Below the pieces are notes generated by a model. The model did not search any database. It was not told the origin of the DNA and saw nothing but the letters and a program-made list of their open reading frames with translations. Shown piece by piece: positions 35,914-44,884 of a stretch of DNA of 64,000 nt (positions are counted from its first letter, which is position 1; each line of letters starts with the position of its first letter). A program made the position numbers and the translations under genes. The stretch spans positions 496,001 to 560,000 of the forward strand of contig NZ_BKAU01000001.1 of NCBI RefSeq assembly GCF_007992715.1, in the 5' to 3' direction. This DNA comes from Chitinophaga cymbidii. Its GTDB lineage: Bacteria; Bacteroidota; Bacteroidia; Chitinophagales; Chitinophagaceae.

Positions 35914-36474
35914 ATGGCACTGAAGATATATACCAAGACCGGCGACAAAGGCAAAACCTCCCTCATCGGGGGCACGAAAGTCTCCAAAAGCCACCTCCGC
36001 ATTGAAACCTACGGTACCGTAGACGAACTGAACTCCTGGATGGGCCTTGTGAACGACCTGATGACCGAGCGGCCGGTAAAGCTACTGCTGAAAGAGGTGC
36101 AGGACCGCCTGTTTACCGTCGGCGCCTCCCTGGCCTGCGATCCTGAAAAAGAAACCAAAATGAGCATTCCGGACCTGCATGCGGAGGACGTGAAGGTGCT
36201 GGAAGATGCCATCGACGCCATGAATGAAACGCTCCCGGAAATGAAATTCTTCGTACTGCCCGGCGGGCATGTGTCCGTTTCCCACTGCCACGTCGCCCGC
36301 TGCGTCTGCCGCCGCGCCGAAAGGCTCTGCGTGGCCATGAAGGAGCAGGATATGTTCGTAGAGCCGTTGGTGTTACAATACCTGAACCGCCTCAGCGACT
36401 ATCTCTTTGTATTATCAAGATATGCCGCCCACCTGCATCATGTGGAAGAGGTGCCCTGGAAGCCCCGGGTATAA
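35914..36474 (+). CDS. Cob(I)alamin adenosyltransferase, PduO type
   Basis: The 186-residue enzyme transfers the adenosyl group of ATP to reduced cobalamin to make coenzyme B12. The N-terminal ATP-binding motif is KIYTKTGDKGKTSLIGGTKV, and later family segments are ETYGTVDELNSWMG, FVLPGGH and ARCVCRRAERLCVA, with NRLSDYLFVLSRYA near the end. It stands between two terminated or weakly linked units, with tyrS starting 42 bp downstream. No B12 riboswitch is recognisable in the short upstream gap. Confidence 0.94.
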   Translation: MALKIYTKTGDKGKTSLIGGTKVSKSHLRIETYGTVDELNSWMGLVNDLMTERPVKLLLKEVQDRLFTVGASLACDPEKETKMSIPDLHAEDVKVLEDAIDAMNETLPEMKFFVLPGGHVSVSHCHVARCVCRRAERLCVAMKEQDMFVEPLVLQYLNRLSDYLFVLSRYAAHLHHVEEVPWKPRV

Positions 36475-36516
36475 TCCCTCAAAAAATTGTAGGTTTGCAC
36501 AAATTTTTTGTCTTTC

Positions 36517-37800
36517 ATGAATCTTATCAAGGAATTGCGCTGGCGGGGCATGGTGCAGGATATCAAGCCAGGCACGGAAGAACAGCTGCAAAAAGAAATG
36601 GCCACCGGTTATATCGGTTTTGACCCTACCGCGGATTCGCTCCACGTGGGCAACCTGGTGCCGATCATGCTACTGGTACACTTCCAGAAAGCCGGGCACA
36701 AACCACTGGCGCTGGTCGGCGGCGCTACCGGCATGGTGGGCGACCCCTCTTTCAAAGCAGAGGAAAGAAAGATGCTCGACGAAGAGACGCTGCAGCATAA
36801 CCAGCGCTGTATCAAGGCCCAGCTGGAACGCTTTCTCGATTTCAACCCCTCCCGCGTGAACGCCGCGGAAATGGTGAACAATTTCGACTGGTTCAAGGGC
36901 ATCAGCTTCCTGAACTTTATCCGCGACGTGGGCAAGCACATCACGGTGAACTATATGATGGCGAAGGATTCCGTGAAGAAACGCCTGGAAGGCGACAGCG
37001 GGATGTCTTTTACCGAATTTTCCTACCAGATGATCCAGGGATACGATTTCCTCCACCTGTACAATGCCAAGAACTGCAAAGTGCAGATGGGCGGTTCGGA
37101 CCAGTGGGGCAATATCGTTACCGGCACGGAACTGGTGCGCAGGATCGCCGGTGGTGAAGCCTATGCTTTCACCTGCCCGCTGATCAAGAAAGCGGACGGT
37201 ACCAAGTTCGGCAAATCGGAAAAAGGCAATATCTGGCTCGACCCGAAAAAAACATCTCCCTACGAATTTTACCAGTTCTGGCTGAACGCCTCTGATGAGG
37301 ACGCGGAAAGTTATATCCGCATCTTTACTTTCCTCGAAGAGCCTGTTATCAATGCGCTTATTGAAGAGCACCGGCAGGACCCGGGCCGCCGCACCCTGCA
37401 GAAGCGCCTGGCCAAAGAAGTGACCAGCTTCATTCATGGCGAGAACGAATACGAATTTGCGATCAAAACTTCCGAGATACTCTTTGGCAATGCCTCCGTG
37501 GAAACACTCAAATCCCTCACAGAAGAACAACTCCTGCAAGTGATGGCCGGCGTTCCGCAATTTGAAGTGAGCGCTGCCGACATCGCCGCGGGTAAAGACG
37601 TGGTAACGTTCCTCGCGGAAACCGGCATTTTCCCCAGCAAGGGCGAAGCGCGCAAAACCATCCAGTCCAACGGCGTAAGCATGAACGGCAGCAAGGTGGC
37701 GGCCATAGACCTGCCGATCAATAATGAAGTACTGATAAATGGCAAAACCATCCTGTTCCAGAAAGGAAAGAAAAATTACTTCCTGGTGAGAGTAGTGTAA
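36517..37800 (+). CDS. tyrS: Tyrosyl-tRNA synthetase
   Basis: The 427-residue class I synthetase charges tRNA-Tyr. It has the HIGH-type motif HVGN (43-46), the tyrosine-site segment [13 protein letters not shown] followed by [11 protein letters not shown], a KFGKS version of the KMSKS loop, and a C-terminal S4 RNA-binding domain ([22 protein letters not shown]). I choose the ATG at 36517, since the longer reading needs a TTG. A TAGGTTTG -7-like box at 36490-36497 lies upstream. A strong terminator follows the stop. Confidence 0.96.
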   Translation: MNLIKELRWRGMVQDIKPGTEEQLQKEMATGYIGFDPTADSLHVGNLVPIMLLVHFQKAGHKPLALVGGATGMVGDPSFKAEERKMLDEETLQHNQRCIKAQLERFLDFNPSRVNAAEMVNNFDWFKGISFLNFIRDVGKHITVNYMMAKDSVKKRLEGDSGMSFTEFSYQMIQGYDFLHLYNAKNCKVQMGGSDQWGNIVTGTELVRRIAGGEAYAFTCPLIKKADGTKFGKSEKGNIWLDPKKTSPYEFYQFWLNASDEDAESYIRIFTFLEEPVINALIEEHRQDPGRRTLQKRLAKEVTSFIHGENEYEFAIKTSEILFGNASVETLKSLTEEQLLQVMAGVPQFEVSAADIAAGKDVVTFLAETGIFPSKGEARKTIQSNGVSMNGSKVAAIDLPINNEVLINGKTILFQKGKKNYFLVRVV

Positions 37801-37821
37801 CGCCTGCAAAATACGTTTACG

Positions 37822-37855
37822 GCGGCGCGGTCTGTTCAGGCCGCGCCGCTTTTTA
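37822..37855 (+). terminator. tyrS terminator, overlapping the 3' end of the rhodanese gene
   Basis: A 9-bp all-GC stem (GCGGCGCGG 37822-37830, CCGCGCCGC 37841-37849) with a 10-nt loop is followed by five T. The right arm and T run are also the last codons of the convergent rhodanese gene. Confidence 0.92.
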
Positions 37856-38207
37856 TTTCACTTTCCACAGGAAATCCTTTCCGCAGCCATACGGAGATCC
37901 CCGCCGTCATCACGTACACATGCTCGAACCCCATGTTCCTGGCCCGCTTCGCGGCATAAGGCGCCGCGCCGCACAGGGCGTCTGAACAGTAGAACACCAG
38001 GGTCGCGGCTTTGTCCGGCGCGAGATCGCTGGCGGAATAATCGCCAGGGTCCAGGTGCGTAGCGCCGGGGAGGTGATGGCGCCGGTAGCTGGAAACGGGT
38101 GTATTGTCGTAAATATAAAAGTCCGGCTGCTGCAGGCGTTCCCGCACTTCCTCCGCCGGGATCTCGGCCAGGCCGAATAAACGGGTGGTGGTGATCCTCA
38201 TTTTCAT
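37836..38207 (-). CDS. Rhodanese-like domain protein
   Basis: The single-domain protein has the rhodanese fold pattern: FYIYDNTPVSSYRRHHLPGATHLDPGDY, then the strand TLVFYC. The active loop is CSDALCGAA, supplying a likely catalytic cysteine, and VYVMTAGISVWLRKGFPVE ends the fold. Such proteins move sulfane sulfur or bind phosphorylated partners. The start is uncertain: ATG at 38207 or 38201, with a TTG further up. The last codons coincide with the tyrS terminator stem. Confidence 0.83.
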   Translation of the reverse strand: MKMRITTTRLFGLAEIPAEEVRERLQQPDFYIYDNTPVSSYRRHHLPGATHLDPGDYSASDLAPDKAATLVFYCSDALCGAAPYAAKRARNMGFEHVYVMTAGISVWLRKGFPVESEIKSGAA

Positions 38208-38287
38208 CTTTTTCCACAAATGTGCGGCGGGGGTGTGACAAGGGTATGTCAGCAGGGAAGCAAAAAAAAGGCGGGGCGGACAAACGA

Positions 38288-38320
38288 AAGCCGGCCGCCC
38301 GGTTTTCGAGCAGCCGGCTT
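38288..38320 (-). terminator. Possible terminator of the amidohydrolase operon
   Basis: AAGCCGGC (38288-38295) pairs with GCCGGCTT (38313-38320) across a 17-nt loop, and TTTCGTTTG follows on the minus strand. It lies 17 bp after the stop of the 432-residue amidohydrolase gene. The T run is interrupted, so this is a modest call. Confidence 0.55.
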
Positions 38321-38336
38321 CATGTTTATTGATCTT

Positions 38337-39635
38337 TTAGTTCAAATCATATTTATACTTGTAGCGCTCGTACAGCTGCTTGTGCTTGTCTTCCAGGCTC
38401 ACGCTGCGGCCCTGTATGAACGCGCGGGTGATCACGCTGGATTTCATATCCAGGATATCGCCCTTGCTCACTACAATATTCGCGTCCTTGCCTACCTCGA
38501 GGGAGCCCGTCTTGTCCGCGATTCCCAGTATCTTCGCGGCATTCAGCGTGATGGCGCTCAGTGCTTCCTCTTTGCTGAGGCCATAGGCGCCCGCCGTACC
38601 CGCATTGAATGCAAGGTTACGTTGCTGCCAGAACCCTTCGTTACTGATACAGAACAGGATGCCGGCCTTTTGCAGCTGCGCGGCCGTCTTGTAAGGCTGG
38701 TCCACATCATCGTCCTGCATCACGGGGAGGCTGTGCGGCTGGTTGAGAATGACCGGAATGCCCTGCTCCTTCAGCACATCCGTGACCATCCAGGCATCCG
38801 TGCCGCCAACGATCACCACATCGAAATTAAATTCCCGCTTAATATCCGCCGCCACCAGCATTTCCTTCACCAGGTCGCAGTGGATGAAAAGTTTCTGCGT
38901 GCGGTCGAACAGCCCTTTTACGGCTTCATATTTCAGGTTGGTGGATTTGTGTTTGCTTTCCGCGAGGTATGCCTTCGCATCGCGGAAGAACGCCTTCACG
39001 CCGGAGATCCGTTCCATGGCGGCTTTGACGGCATCGCCGGAAGGGCCGGGGGCGGAGGCGCCGAAGGGATTGCCCCTCGCCATCAGGCGGGGCATATTGA
39101 AGTGAATGCCGTTATCGGTCTTGTACGCCGCATCCTCCCAGTTCCAGGCATCGAGCTGCACTACGGAAGAGCTGCCACTCAGCAAGCCGCCCTGCGGCAC
39201 TACCTGCGCCAGCAGGATGCCGTTGGAACGCAGCGTGGCGATCACTTTTGAATCCGTGTTGTAGGAAACGATGGAACGCACGGAGGGATTGATGTCCCCT
39301 ACTTCCACATAATCATTGGTGGAGCGCACCGCTTCCACTTCCGTGAGTCCGAGGTTGCTTTCCGGCACAATGATGCCGGGATAGATGTGTTCGCCGTTCA
39401 CGTCGAAGACCTTTACATCTCCCTGTGGAACGGGCACATCGCTGCCTACGGCGATGATCTTGCCGTTTTCAAAAGCGATGATGCCGTTGTTGATGACCTG
39501 GCCGTTGCCGACGTGAATAGTAGCGTTGCGCAGGTAGATCCTCCCCTCCTGCGGTTTGGCGGGATAGATGGTTTCCTGGGCCTGCAGCTGTATGCAGGCG
39601 GTTAGACCGAGTATATAGAAAAACAGTTTTTTCAT
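38337..39635 (-). CDS. Exported amidohydrolase-like protein without the HxH metal motif
   Basis: The 432-residue protein has a signal peptide (MKKLFFYILGLTACIQLQA) and the composite-domain start of metal-dependent amidohydrolases (YLRNATIHVGNGQVINNGIIAFENGKIIAVG). After the usual IYPGII the sequence reads VPESNLGL, where an HxH metal pair would normally stand. The closing ALSAITLNAAKILGIADKTGSLEVGKDANIVV is typical. It is therefore probably non-hydrolytic or differently metallated. It follows the 1029-residue gene by 23 bp and resembles that protein's N-terminal half, suggesting an assembly of active and inactive subunits. Confidence 0.84.
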   Translation of the reverse strand: MKKLFFYILGLTACIQLQAQETIYPAKPQEGRIYLRNATIHVGNGQVINNGIIAFENGKIIAVGSDVPVPQGDVKVFDVNGEHIYPGIIVPESNLGLTEVEAVRSTNDYVEVGDINPSVRSIVSYNTDSKVIATLRSNGILLAQVVPQGGLLSGSSSVVQLDAWNWEDAAYKTDNGIHFNMPRLMARGNPFGASAPGPSGDAVKAAMERISGVKAFFRDAKAYLAESKHKSTNLKYEAVKGLFDRTQKLFIHCDLVKEMLVAADIKREFNFDVVIVGGTDAWMVTDVLKEQGIPVILNQPHSLPVMQDDDVDQPYKTAAQLQKAGILFCISNEGFWQQRNLAFNAGTAGAYGLSKEEALSAITLNAAKILGIADKTGSLEVGKDANIVVSKGDILDMKSSVITRAFIQGRSVSLEDKHKQLYERYKYKYDLN

Positions 39636-39658
39636 GATGATGTGATTTTCCGGTTAGG

Positions 39659-42600
39659 TTATCCTTCTTGTTCCAGATCTTGCAGGATGTGATGCTGATG
39701 CCCACCCTGCAGGTCTTCACAGTGATAGATCTCTTCGCGGGAAGGGACGGGGCGCTGCGTGGGGGCGCCTTTCTTTTTCTCGCCGAGCATTTTGCCCATC
39801 AGCCTGTTCCGTTCCGCGGCAATGCGGGCGCGCAGTTCCAGATCTTTTTCCATATCGAAGTACACGATGCCGTCTACAATGGTCTTTTCCGCTTTGGCGT
39901 AGATGCTCAGCGGATGATCGCTCCAGAGAACGAGGTCTGCATCCTTACCGGTTTTTATACTGCCGATGCGGTCCGCCACATGCAGGAGCTTTGCGGGGTT
40001 GAGGGTGACCATCTTCAGCGCGTCCTCTTCATCCATGCCGGCGTATTTCACGCTCTTCGCGGCTTCCTGGTTCAGGCGGCGCGCCATTTCGGCGTCATCC
40101 GAATTGATGGCAACGGTAAGACCTACACGTTGCATCAGCGAGGCATTTTGCGGGATCGCATCGATCACCTCCATTTTATACGCCCACCAGTCCGCAAACG
40201 TGGAAGCGCCCGCGCCGTGCGCTTTCATCTTGTCCGCCACCTTGTAGCCTTCCAGGATGTGGGTGAAGGTATTGACGGTGAAACCAAAGCGGTCGCCGAT
40301 CTTCAGCAGCATGTTGATCTCGCTCTGCACGTAGGAGTGACAGGTGATGAAACGTTTTTTGTTCAGTATTTCCACCAGCGCGTCCAGTTCCAGGTCGCGG
40401 CGTTTATTGGGACCGGCCTTTTCGTAATCCCTTGCGCGGGTGAATGCGTCTGCCAGCACCTGTTCCACGCCCATGCGGGTCTGTGGGAAGCGCGTACGCT
40501 GGCGGTCGCCCCAGTTGGATTGTTTTACGTTTTCGCCCAGTGCGAACTTGATAAAGCCGTCCCAGTCCCCGAACTTCAGCTGCTCCGCATTCGCGCCCCA
40601 GCGCAGCTTGATCAGTTGCGACTGACCGCCGATGGTGTTCGCGGAGCCGTGCAGCAGGTGGGAAGACGTAACGCCGCCGCTCAGCTGGCGGTAGATGTTC
40701 ACGTCATCCGGGTTGATCACGTCCGCAATGCGCACTTCGGAGGTAACGGACTGCGTGCCTTCGTTCACGCCGCGGGAAATGGCGATGTGCGAGTGCTCGT
40801 CCAGCAAACCGGGTGTAAGGTGTTTGCCGGTGCCGTCTATCACGCGGGCTTTGCCGGCAGACAGTCCTTTTCCTATCTGTACGATCTTTCCCTTGCGCAC
40901 CAGCACGTCCGTTCCTTCGAGTTTTCCTTCCTGCTCGTTCGTCCATACCGTGGCGTTGCGGATCAGGATGTCTTCCTGCTGCGGGAGCGTTTCATATCCG
41001 TAGCCGGAAAAGGGATAATACATCTTTCCGATATCGGCAGGCTCTTTCTTCTTCACGCTGTCCGCCTTTGCTACAAAAGCTTTGGTGAAAGTAGCCTTCC
41101 AGTTAACAGGTTGTCCTTTATCGTCCAGTCCCGTTCCGGACCATTCGGGCGTGATACCCGGCGCCTGGCTGATGGCGCCGCTGAGCCGGATCTGGCGTTT
41201 GTTGTCTTTTGTCAGGTTGATGATCAGGCTTACCAGCTGGCCTTCCACTTCGATCTTTCCGGGGATGGTATCTTTATTGACGATGGAAAGCGCTGCCGGC
41301 GTCCCTTTCACTTCCACGGGATAGGTGGCGGTGCTGCCGGCTTTCGTCAGCACGATGTTGTAGGAACCGCGCAGGTCGGTCCATCCTTCCGTTTTCAGGA
41401 TGTACTGGTTGCCCTGTACCCAGTTCTGGAAGAATACGGTCTTTTCCGCGAACACGGGGCCGGAGGTGATGAGAAAGTTGGCGAGCTTTCCGGCATCCAG
41501 GCTGCCTACCTGGTCGTAGACCTTGAGCAGGGTGGCCGGTGTTTGTGTAAGGGCTTCCAGTGCTTTTTGCTCGCTCAGGCCGTATTGCAGCGCTTTGCGC
41601 AGGTTGGCGAGGAATTGTTTTGTATCGCGGAGGTCTGCGGCGGTGAGGCAGAAGGGGATGTTTGCTTTTTCGAAGGCGCCGGGGGCCGAGGGAGCCATTT
41701 CCCAGTGCTTCATGTCTGCCAGCGCCACAAAGCGCGCATCGTTCGGATCTTCCACGTCGATGGCCTGCGGGAAGTTCAGCGGCAGGATGAAGGTGGCTTT
41801 GGTGGCGGCCATTTCCGTGATCCGCTGGTATTCGGTGCCGTTGCCCTTGATAACGTACTGCACGCCGAACTCGTCCCCTATCTTGTCCGCCCGCAGGGCG
41901 TTCCATTTATCATTGGCTTCGAATATCTGCACATACTGCTGGTTGTCGTTCCATGCCTGAAGGCTCATGTTAAGCCCTTCTGCGGCGGGTTTCGATTTGT
42001 ACCATTGCGCGTCCAGGTATTGCTGGCGCAGCAGCGCGATGGTGCCCATCAGCGAACTGGGATAATCCTGTGTGGAAGAACCTTTGCTGAAGGAATAATG
42101 CGCGGATATCCTGCCGCGGAGAACGGCCTTGTTTTCTCTTTCGGAGGACAGGCTCACCAGCGCGCCGGTGCCCCTTGCGATGCCGTCTTCCCGGTGCGTC
42201 AGCACCGTACCGAAACCTTGCTCACGCAAAGCTTTCGCCTTGTTTTCGTCTGTACCGAAAAGCTCTACGGCATTCACTTCGCTTTTGATCGCCTGGTTCC
42301 AGTTATAAGCCCCTTTGGTGGCGGACAGGAACTGCGGGCCGGAGCTGCTTCTGCTGCCGGACACGCGCGGCGGAACGGCGGGCATGCCGTAATCGCTGTA
42401 AATATCCAGGAAAGAAGGATAAATGTACTTTCCTGTGCAATCGATCACTACCGCATCTTCAGGCACGGCAACGCCGGCGCCAGCGGCAACGATCCTGCCG
42501 TCGCGGATCACCAGCGTGGCATTGGAAAGCGTTGTCTTCGCATCTTTTACGAGGGTAGCATGGGTAAAGGCATAACAGCCTTCGCGCGGTTCGGCGACGC

Positions 42601-42748
42601 CGTTCACCGGCCAGGTTTCCTGGGCGGAAACGCGCGTTCCGGCCAGCAAAAGCCCGATAACACCGCAGACGGTCATCAACCGCAAACGGCGCTGCATTTT
42701 TCCGCTTACCGGTTCAGGGACGCCGGCAGGCAACAGATTTGATCTCAT
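39659..42748 (-). CDS. Large exported protein of two fused amidohydrolase-like halves
   Basis: The 1029-residue protein has an N-terminal export signal (alternative start ATG 42697, directly before MQRRLRLMTVCGVIGLLLAG). The first half (about 50-450) has amidohydrolase beginning and end segments, but DIYSDYG replaces the HxH motif. The second half, from about residue 590, has an intact motif in LTPGLLDEHSHIAIS, then the family's later His and Asp regions, and closes with LHVADRIGSIKTGKDADLVLWSDHPL. Such enzymes hydrolyse amide or dipeptide bonds; the substrate is unknown. It is first in a two-gene operon with a half-length homologue. Confidence 0.86.
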   Translation of the reverse strand: MRSNLLPAGVPEPVSGKMQRRLRLMTVCGVIGLLLAGTRVSAQETWPVNGVAEPREGCYAFTHATLVKDAKTTLSNATLVIRDGRIVAAGAGVAVPEDAVVIDCTGKYIYPSFLDIYSDYGMPAVPPRVSGSRSSSGPQFLSATKGAYNWNQAIKSEVNAVELFGTDENKAKALREQGFGTVLTHREDGIARGTGALVSLSSERENKAVLRGRISAHYSFSKGSSTQDYPSSLMGTIALLRQQYLDAQWYKSKPAAEGLNMSLQAWNDNQQYVQIFEANDKWNALRADKIGDEFGVQYVIKGNGTEYQRITEMAATKATFILPLNFPQAIDVEDPNDARFVALADMKHWEMAPSAPGAFEKANIPFCLTAADLRDTKQFLANLRKALQYGLSEQKALEALTQTPATLLKVYDQVGSLDAGKLANFLITSGPVFAEKTVFFQNWVQGNQYILKTEGWTDLRGSYNIVLTKAGSTATYPVEVKGTPAALSIVNKDTIPGKIEVEGQLVSLIINLTKDNKRQIRLSGAISQAPGITPEWSGTGLDDKGQPVNWKATFTKAFVAKADSVKKKEPADIGKMYYPFSGYGYETLPQQEDILIRNATVWTNEQEGKLEGTDVLVRKGKIVQIGKGLSAGKARVIDGTGKHLTPGLLDEHSHIAISRGVNEGTQSVTSEVRIADVINPDDVNIYRQLSGGVTSSHLLHGSANTIGGQSQLIKLRWGANAEQLKFGDWDGFIKFALGENVKQSNWGDRQRTRFPQTRMGVEQVLADAFTRARDYEKAGPNKRRDLELDALVEILNKKRFITCHSYVQSEINMLLKIGDRFGFTVNTFTHILEGYKVADKMKAHGAGASTFADWWAYKMEVIDAIPQNASLMQRVGLTVAINSDDAEMARRLNQEAAKSVKYAGMDEEDALKMVTLNPAKLLHVADRIGSIKTGKDADLVLWSDHPLSIYAKAEKTIVDGIVYFDMEKDLELRARIAAERNRLMGKMLGEKKKGAPTQRPVPSREEIYHCEDLQGGHQHHILQDLEQEG

Positions 42749-42794
42749 GTTCGGTTTTTTTGTTTAGATGATGGCTGATAAATTTCAGGCCGGC

Positions 42795-42808
42795 ACAGGT
42801 TTAGATTT
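42795..42808 (-). promoter_or_regulatory. Copy of the ACNGGTTTAGATTT motif before the amidohydrolase operon
   Basis: This 14-bp element, 47 bp upstream of the operon's start, repeats a motif found twice in the leader of the susC-like gene at 29.5-29.9 kb. The identity to the 29842-29859 copy extends to GGTTTAGATTTAGAT. Its nature is unknown. Confidence 0.4.
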
Positions 42809-42938
42809 AGATCGGGTGATGCCGGCATTACAGCAACAAGTGTTAAATTTACCAAAACATTGATCGCATCATATACTATTTTCGTATAAATTTTACGAAC
42901 GGTATGATGCCGCCGGAAAAACCATTAATCTGACTGTT

Positions 42939-43361
42939 ATGGAAAAAAAGATCTGGATGATGATGCTCCTGCTTTTTGCAGCGTTTGCCGTACACGCGCA
43001 GGATGTTGCGGCCAAGCCGAAGAAAGAAAGATGGGACGCCGCCGGCAAGGCGGACAAGATGAGCGACAAGCTTTACCGGGAACTGAACCTCACGAAAGAA
43101 CAAAGCAGGCAGATCCACGACATCAACGAAGATATTGCGCGCCGCCGCGATGAAACCCGCAAGAACACTTCCCTGAGCACCCGCGAACGGATGCAGGCGC
43201 AGCAATCCCTGAATACGGAGCGCAACAACCGGTTCAAAAGCGTACTCACACCAGCGCAGTATAAAAAGTGGAATGACTGGGAAATGAAGAAGAAAGAGCA
43301 GCTGGAAGAGAAAATGGACCGCAGGCAGGACAAGAAAGACGCCCGTAAATCCAATCACTGA
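42939..43361 (+). CDS. Small exported Spy/CpxP-like helical protein
   Basis: The 140-residue protein has a signal peptide (MEKKIWMMMLLLFAAFAVHA) and a highly charged helical mature part. It contains LNLTKEQSRQIHDINEDIARR and SVLTPAQYKKWNDWE, each similar to the LTxxQ motif of periplasmic Spy/CpxP chaperones and metal-responsive relatives. The C-terminus is strongly basic and acidic (EEKMDRRQDKKDARK). Its stop overlaps the start of the glycerate kinase gene by one base, so both share a transcript. No specific role can be assigned. Confidence 0.72.
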   Translation: MEKKIWMMMLLLFAAFAVHAQDVAAKPKKERWDAAGKADKMSDKLYRELNLTKEQSRQIHDINEDIARRRDETRKNTSLSTRERMQAQQSLNTERNNRFKSVLTPAQYKKWNDWEMKKKEQLEEKMDRRQDKKDARKSNH

Positions 43362-44644
43362 TGGAACGGTACACCCGGCAAGCCATTGATATATTCCGCC
43401 ATGCGGTGGCTGCGGCACAGCCGCGGCAATTCATGCGCACCTGCTTTGAGCCGGGCCTCATTCCGCCACAGGCGCGCATCCTCGTAGCCGGTGCGGGCAA
43501 AGCCTCCGCGGCCATGGCGCAGGCAGCGGAAGAGATATGGGGAGAACAGATCACCGGCGGCATGGTGATCACCAACCGGCAGGAGCCGCTGCCGCTGCAA
43601 AAAGTGCGGCAGGTGCAGGCCGCGCATCCGGTGCCTGATAATGACAGCTTACTGGCAACGGACATGTTGCAGGATATGATCGCCGGAGCGAAGCAAAGCG
43701 GTGAGGAAACCATTATTCTTTTTTTATTGTCCGGCGGCGCTTCTTCCCTGATGGCGGACGTACCGCCCGGGTCTTCGCTAACGGAGGTCCGCCAATTGTT
43801 CGATGACCTGCTGAAAAGCGGTGCGGACATCCGCGAGATGAACACCGTCCGCAAACACCTCTCGCGGGTAAAAGGCGGGCAGCTGGCGCGAAGCGCCTAT
43901 CCCACCCGCATATTCTCCGTCATCCTGTCCGATGTTCCGGGCAACGACCCCGCGGTGATCGGTTCCGGCCCCACAGTGCCCGACCCTACCACCTTTGCGG
44001 ACGCCTGGGACATCCTTGAAAAATACCGGCTCGTTGCAACGCTTCCCCCCGGCCTCCGGAAACACCTGGAACAGGGGCTGGCCGGCAGCATTCCAGATAC
44101 GCCCAAACCCGGCGACCATGCGTTCGCCCATTCCCGTTATACCGTGGCCGCCAGCAACCACCTGGCGCTGGAAGCCGCCCGGCAGCACGCGGAAAAGCTC
44201 GGCTACCACGCGCAGATACTCACGGATACCGCCACAGGCGAAGCCAGAACACTGGGCATGTCGCTCGCCAAACATGCGATGGACTACTACGGGCCATACC
44301 CCGCCTGCCTGCTTGTGGGCGGAGAAAGCACAGTAGTGGTGAAAGGCGGCGGACTGGGTGGCCGCAACCAGGAACTGGCGCTGGCCGCCGGCATCGCATT
44401 GAAAGACACACCTCATATCACCTTCCTCTCCGCGGGAACCGACGGGATAGACGGGCCCACAGACGCCGCGGGCGCCGTTGTCAATGCCCGCATCATGCAG
44501 TCCGCACCCGACCCGCTGCCATACATGGAGCAAAACGACAGCTATCATTTCTTCGAAAAAACGGGTACGCATATCAAAACCGGCCCTACGCAGACGAATG
44601 TGATGGATATTATGGTGATCCTTATACAGGAACCAGTATCATAA
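43361..44644 (+). CDS. Glycerate 2-kinase (DUF4147/MOFRL family)
   Basis: The 427-residue enzyme makes 2-phosphoglycerate from glycerate and ATP. The N-terminal DUF4147 domain shows ILVAGAGKASAAMAQAAE, LFLLSGGASSLM, MNTVRKHLSRVKGGQLA and VILSDVPGNDPAVIGSGPT. The C-terminal MOFRL domain has GGRNQELALAAG and SAGTDGIDGPTDAAGA. The start overlaps the preceding stop (TGATG). A mannonate dehydratase gene follows 240 bp later, so sugar-acid use may be a local theme, though the two steps are not consecutive. Confidence 0.94.
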   Translation: MERYTRQAIDIFRHAVAAAQPRQFMRTCFEPGLIPPQARILVAGAGKASAAMAQAAEEIWGEQITGGMVITNRQEPLPLQKVRQVQAAHPVPDNDSLLATDMLQDMIAGAKQSGEETIILFLLSGGASSLMADVPPGSSLTEVRQLFDDLLKSGADIREMNTVRKHLSRVKGGQLARSAYPTRIFSVILSDVPGNDPAVIGSGPTVPDPTTFADAWDILEKYRLVATLPPGLRKHLEQGLAGSIPDTPKPGDHAFAHSRYTVAASNHLALEAARQHAEKLGYHAQILTDTATGEARTLGMSLAKHAMDYYGPYPACLLVGGESTVVVKGGGLGGRNQELALAAGIALKDTPHITFLSAGTDGIDGPTDAAGAVVNARIMQSAPDPLPYMEQNDSYHFFEKTGTHIKTGPTQTNVMDIMVILIQEPVS

Positions 44645-44653
44645 GACCACCCT

Positions 44654-44796
44654 GCATGTACCATATACATGTGACGGATCAATAGCGGGCTGAAACCTGA
44701 TCAACGGCATGCACCATACGCATGTACCGGATCAATAGGGGGCTGACATGGCACTAACGCCACAGCACCACCTGCACCGGATCAATGGCTGGCCTG
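44654..44796. repeat. Three imperfect direct repeats before the mannonate dehydratase gene
   Basis: Two 40-bp copies (44654-44693 and 44707-44746) share GCATG, ACCATA, CATGT and CGGATCAATAGNGGGCTGA. A third, shorter copy CGGATCAATGGCTGGCCTG lies at 44778-44796. Spacing between cores is 53 and 50 bp, about five helical turns. They occupy most of the 240-bp gap and could be regulator sites or decayed repetitive DNA. Confidence 0.7.
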
Positions 44797-44884
44797 TACC
44801 GGCACGCGGCCATAATTTTCCCTTCAGGAGTTTGCATATCTGGCTTTTGATTCTATTTTTGGGGACAATTTAAAATTCCCAAAT

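Noticed and set aside
39668-42742. A 1024-residue open frame on the plus strand opposite the large amidohydrolase gene
   Set aside because: It has no recognisable domain, its composition is that of an antisense shadow (His/Val/Phe-rich), and the minus-strand protein has clear family motifs along its whole length.
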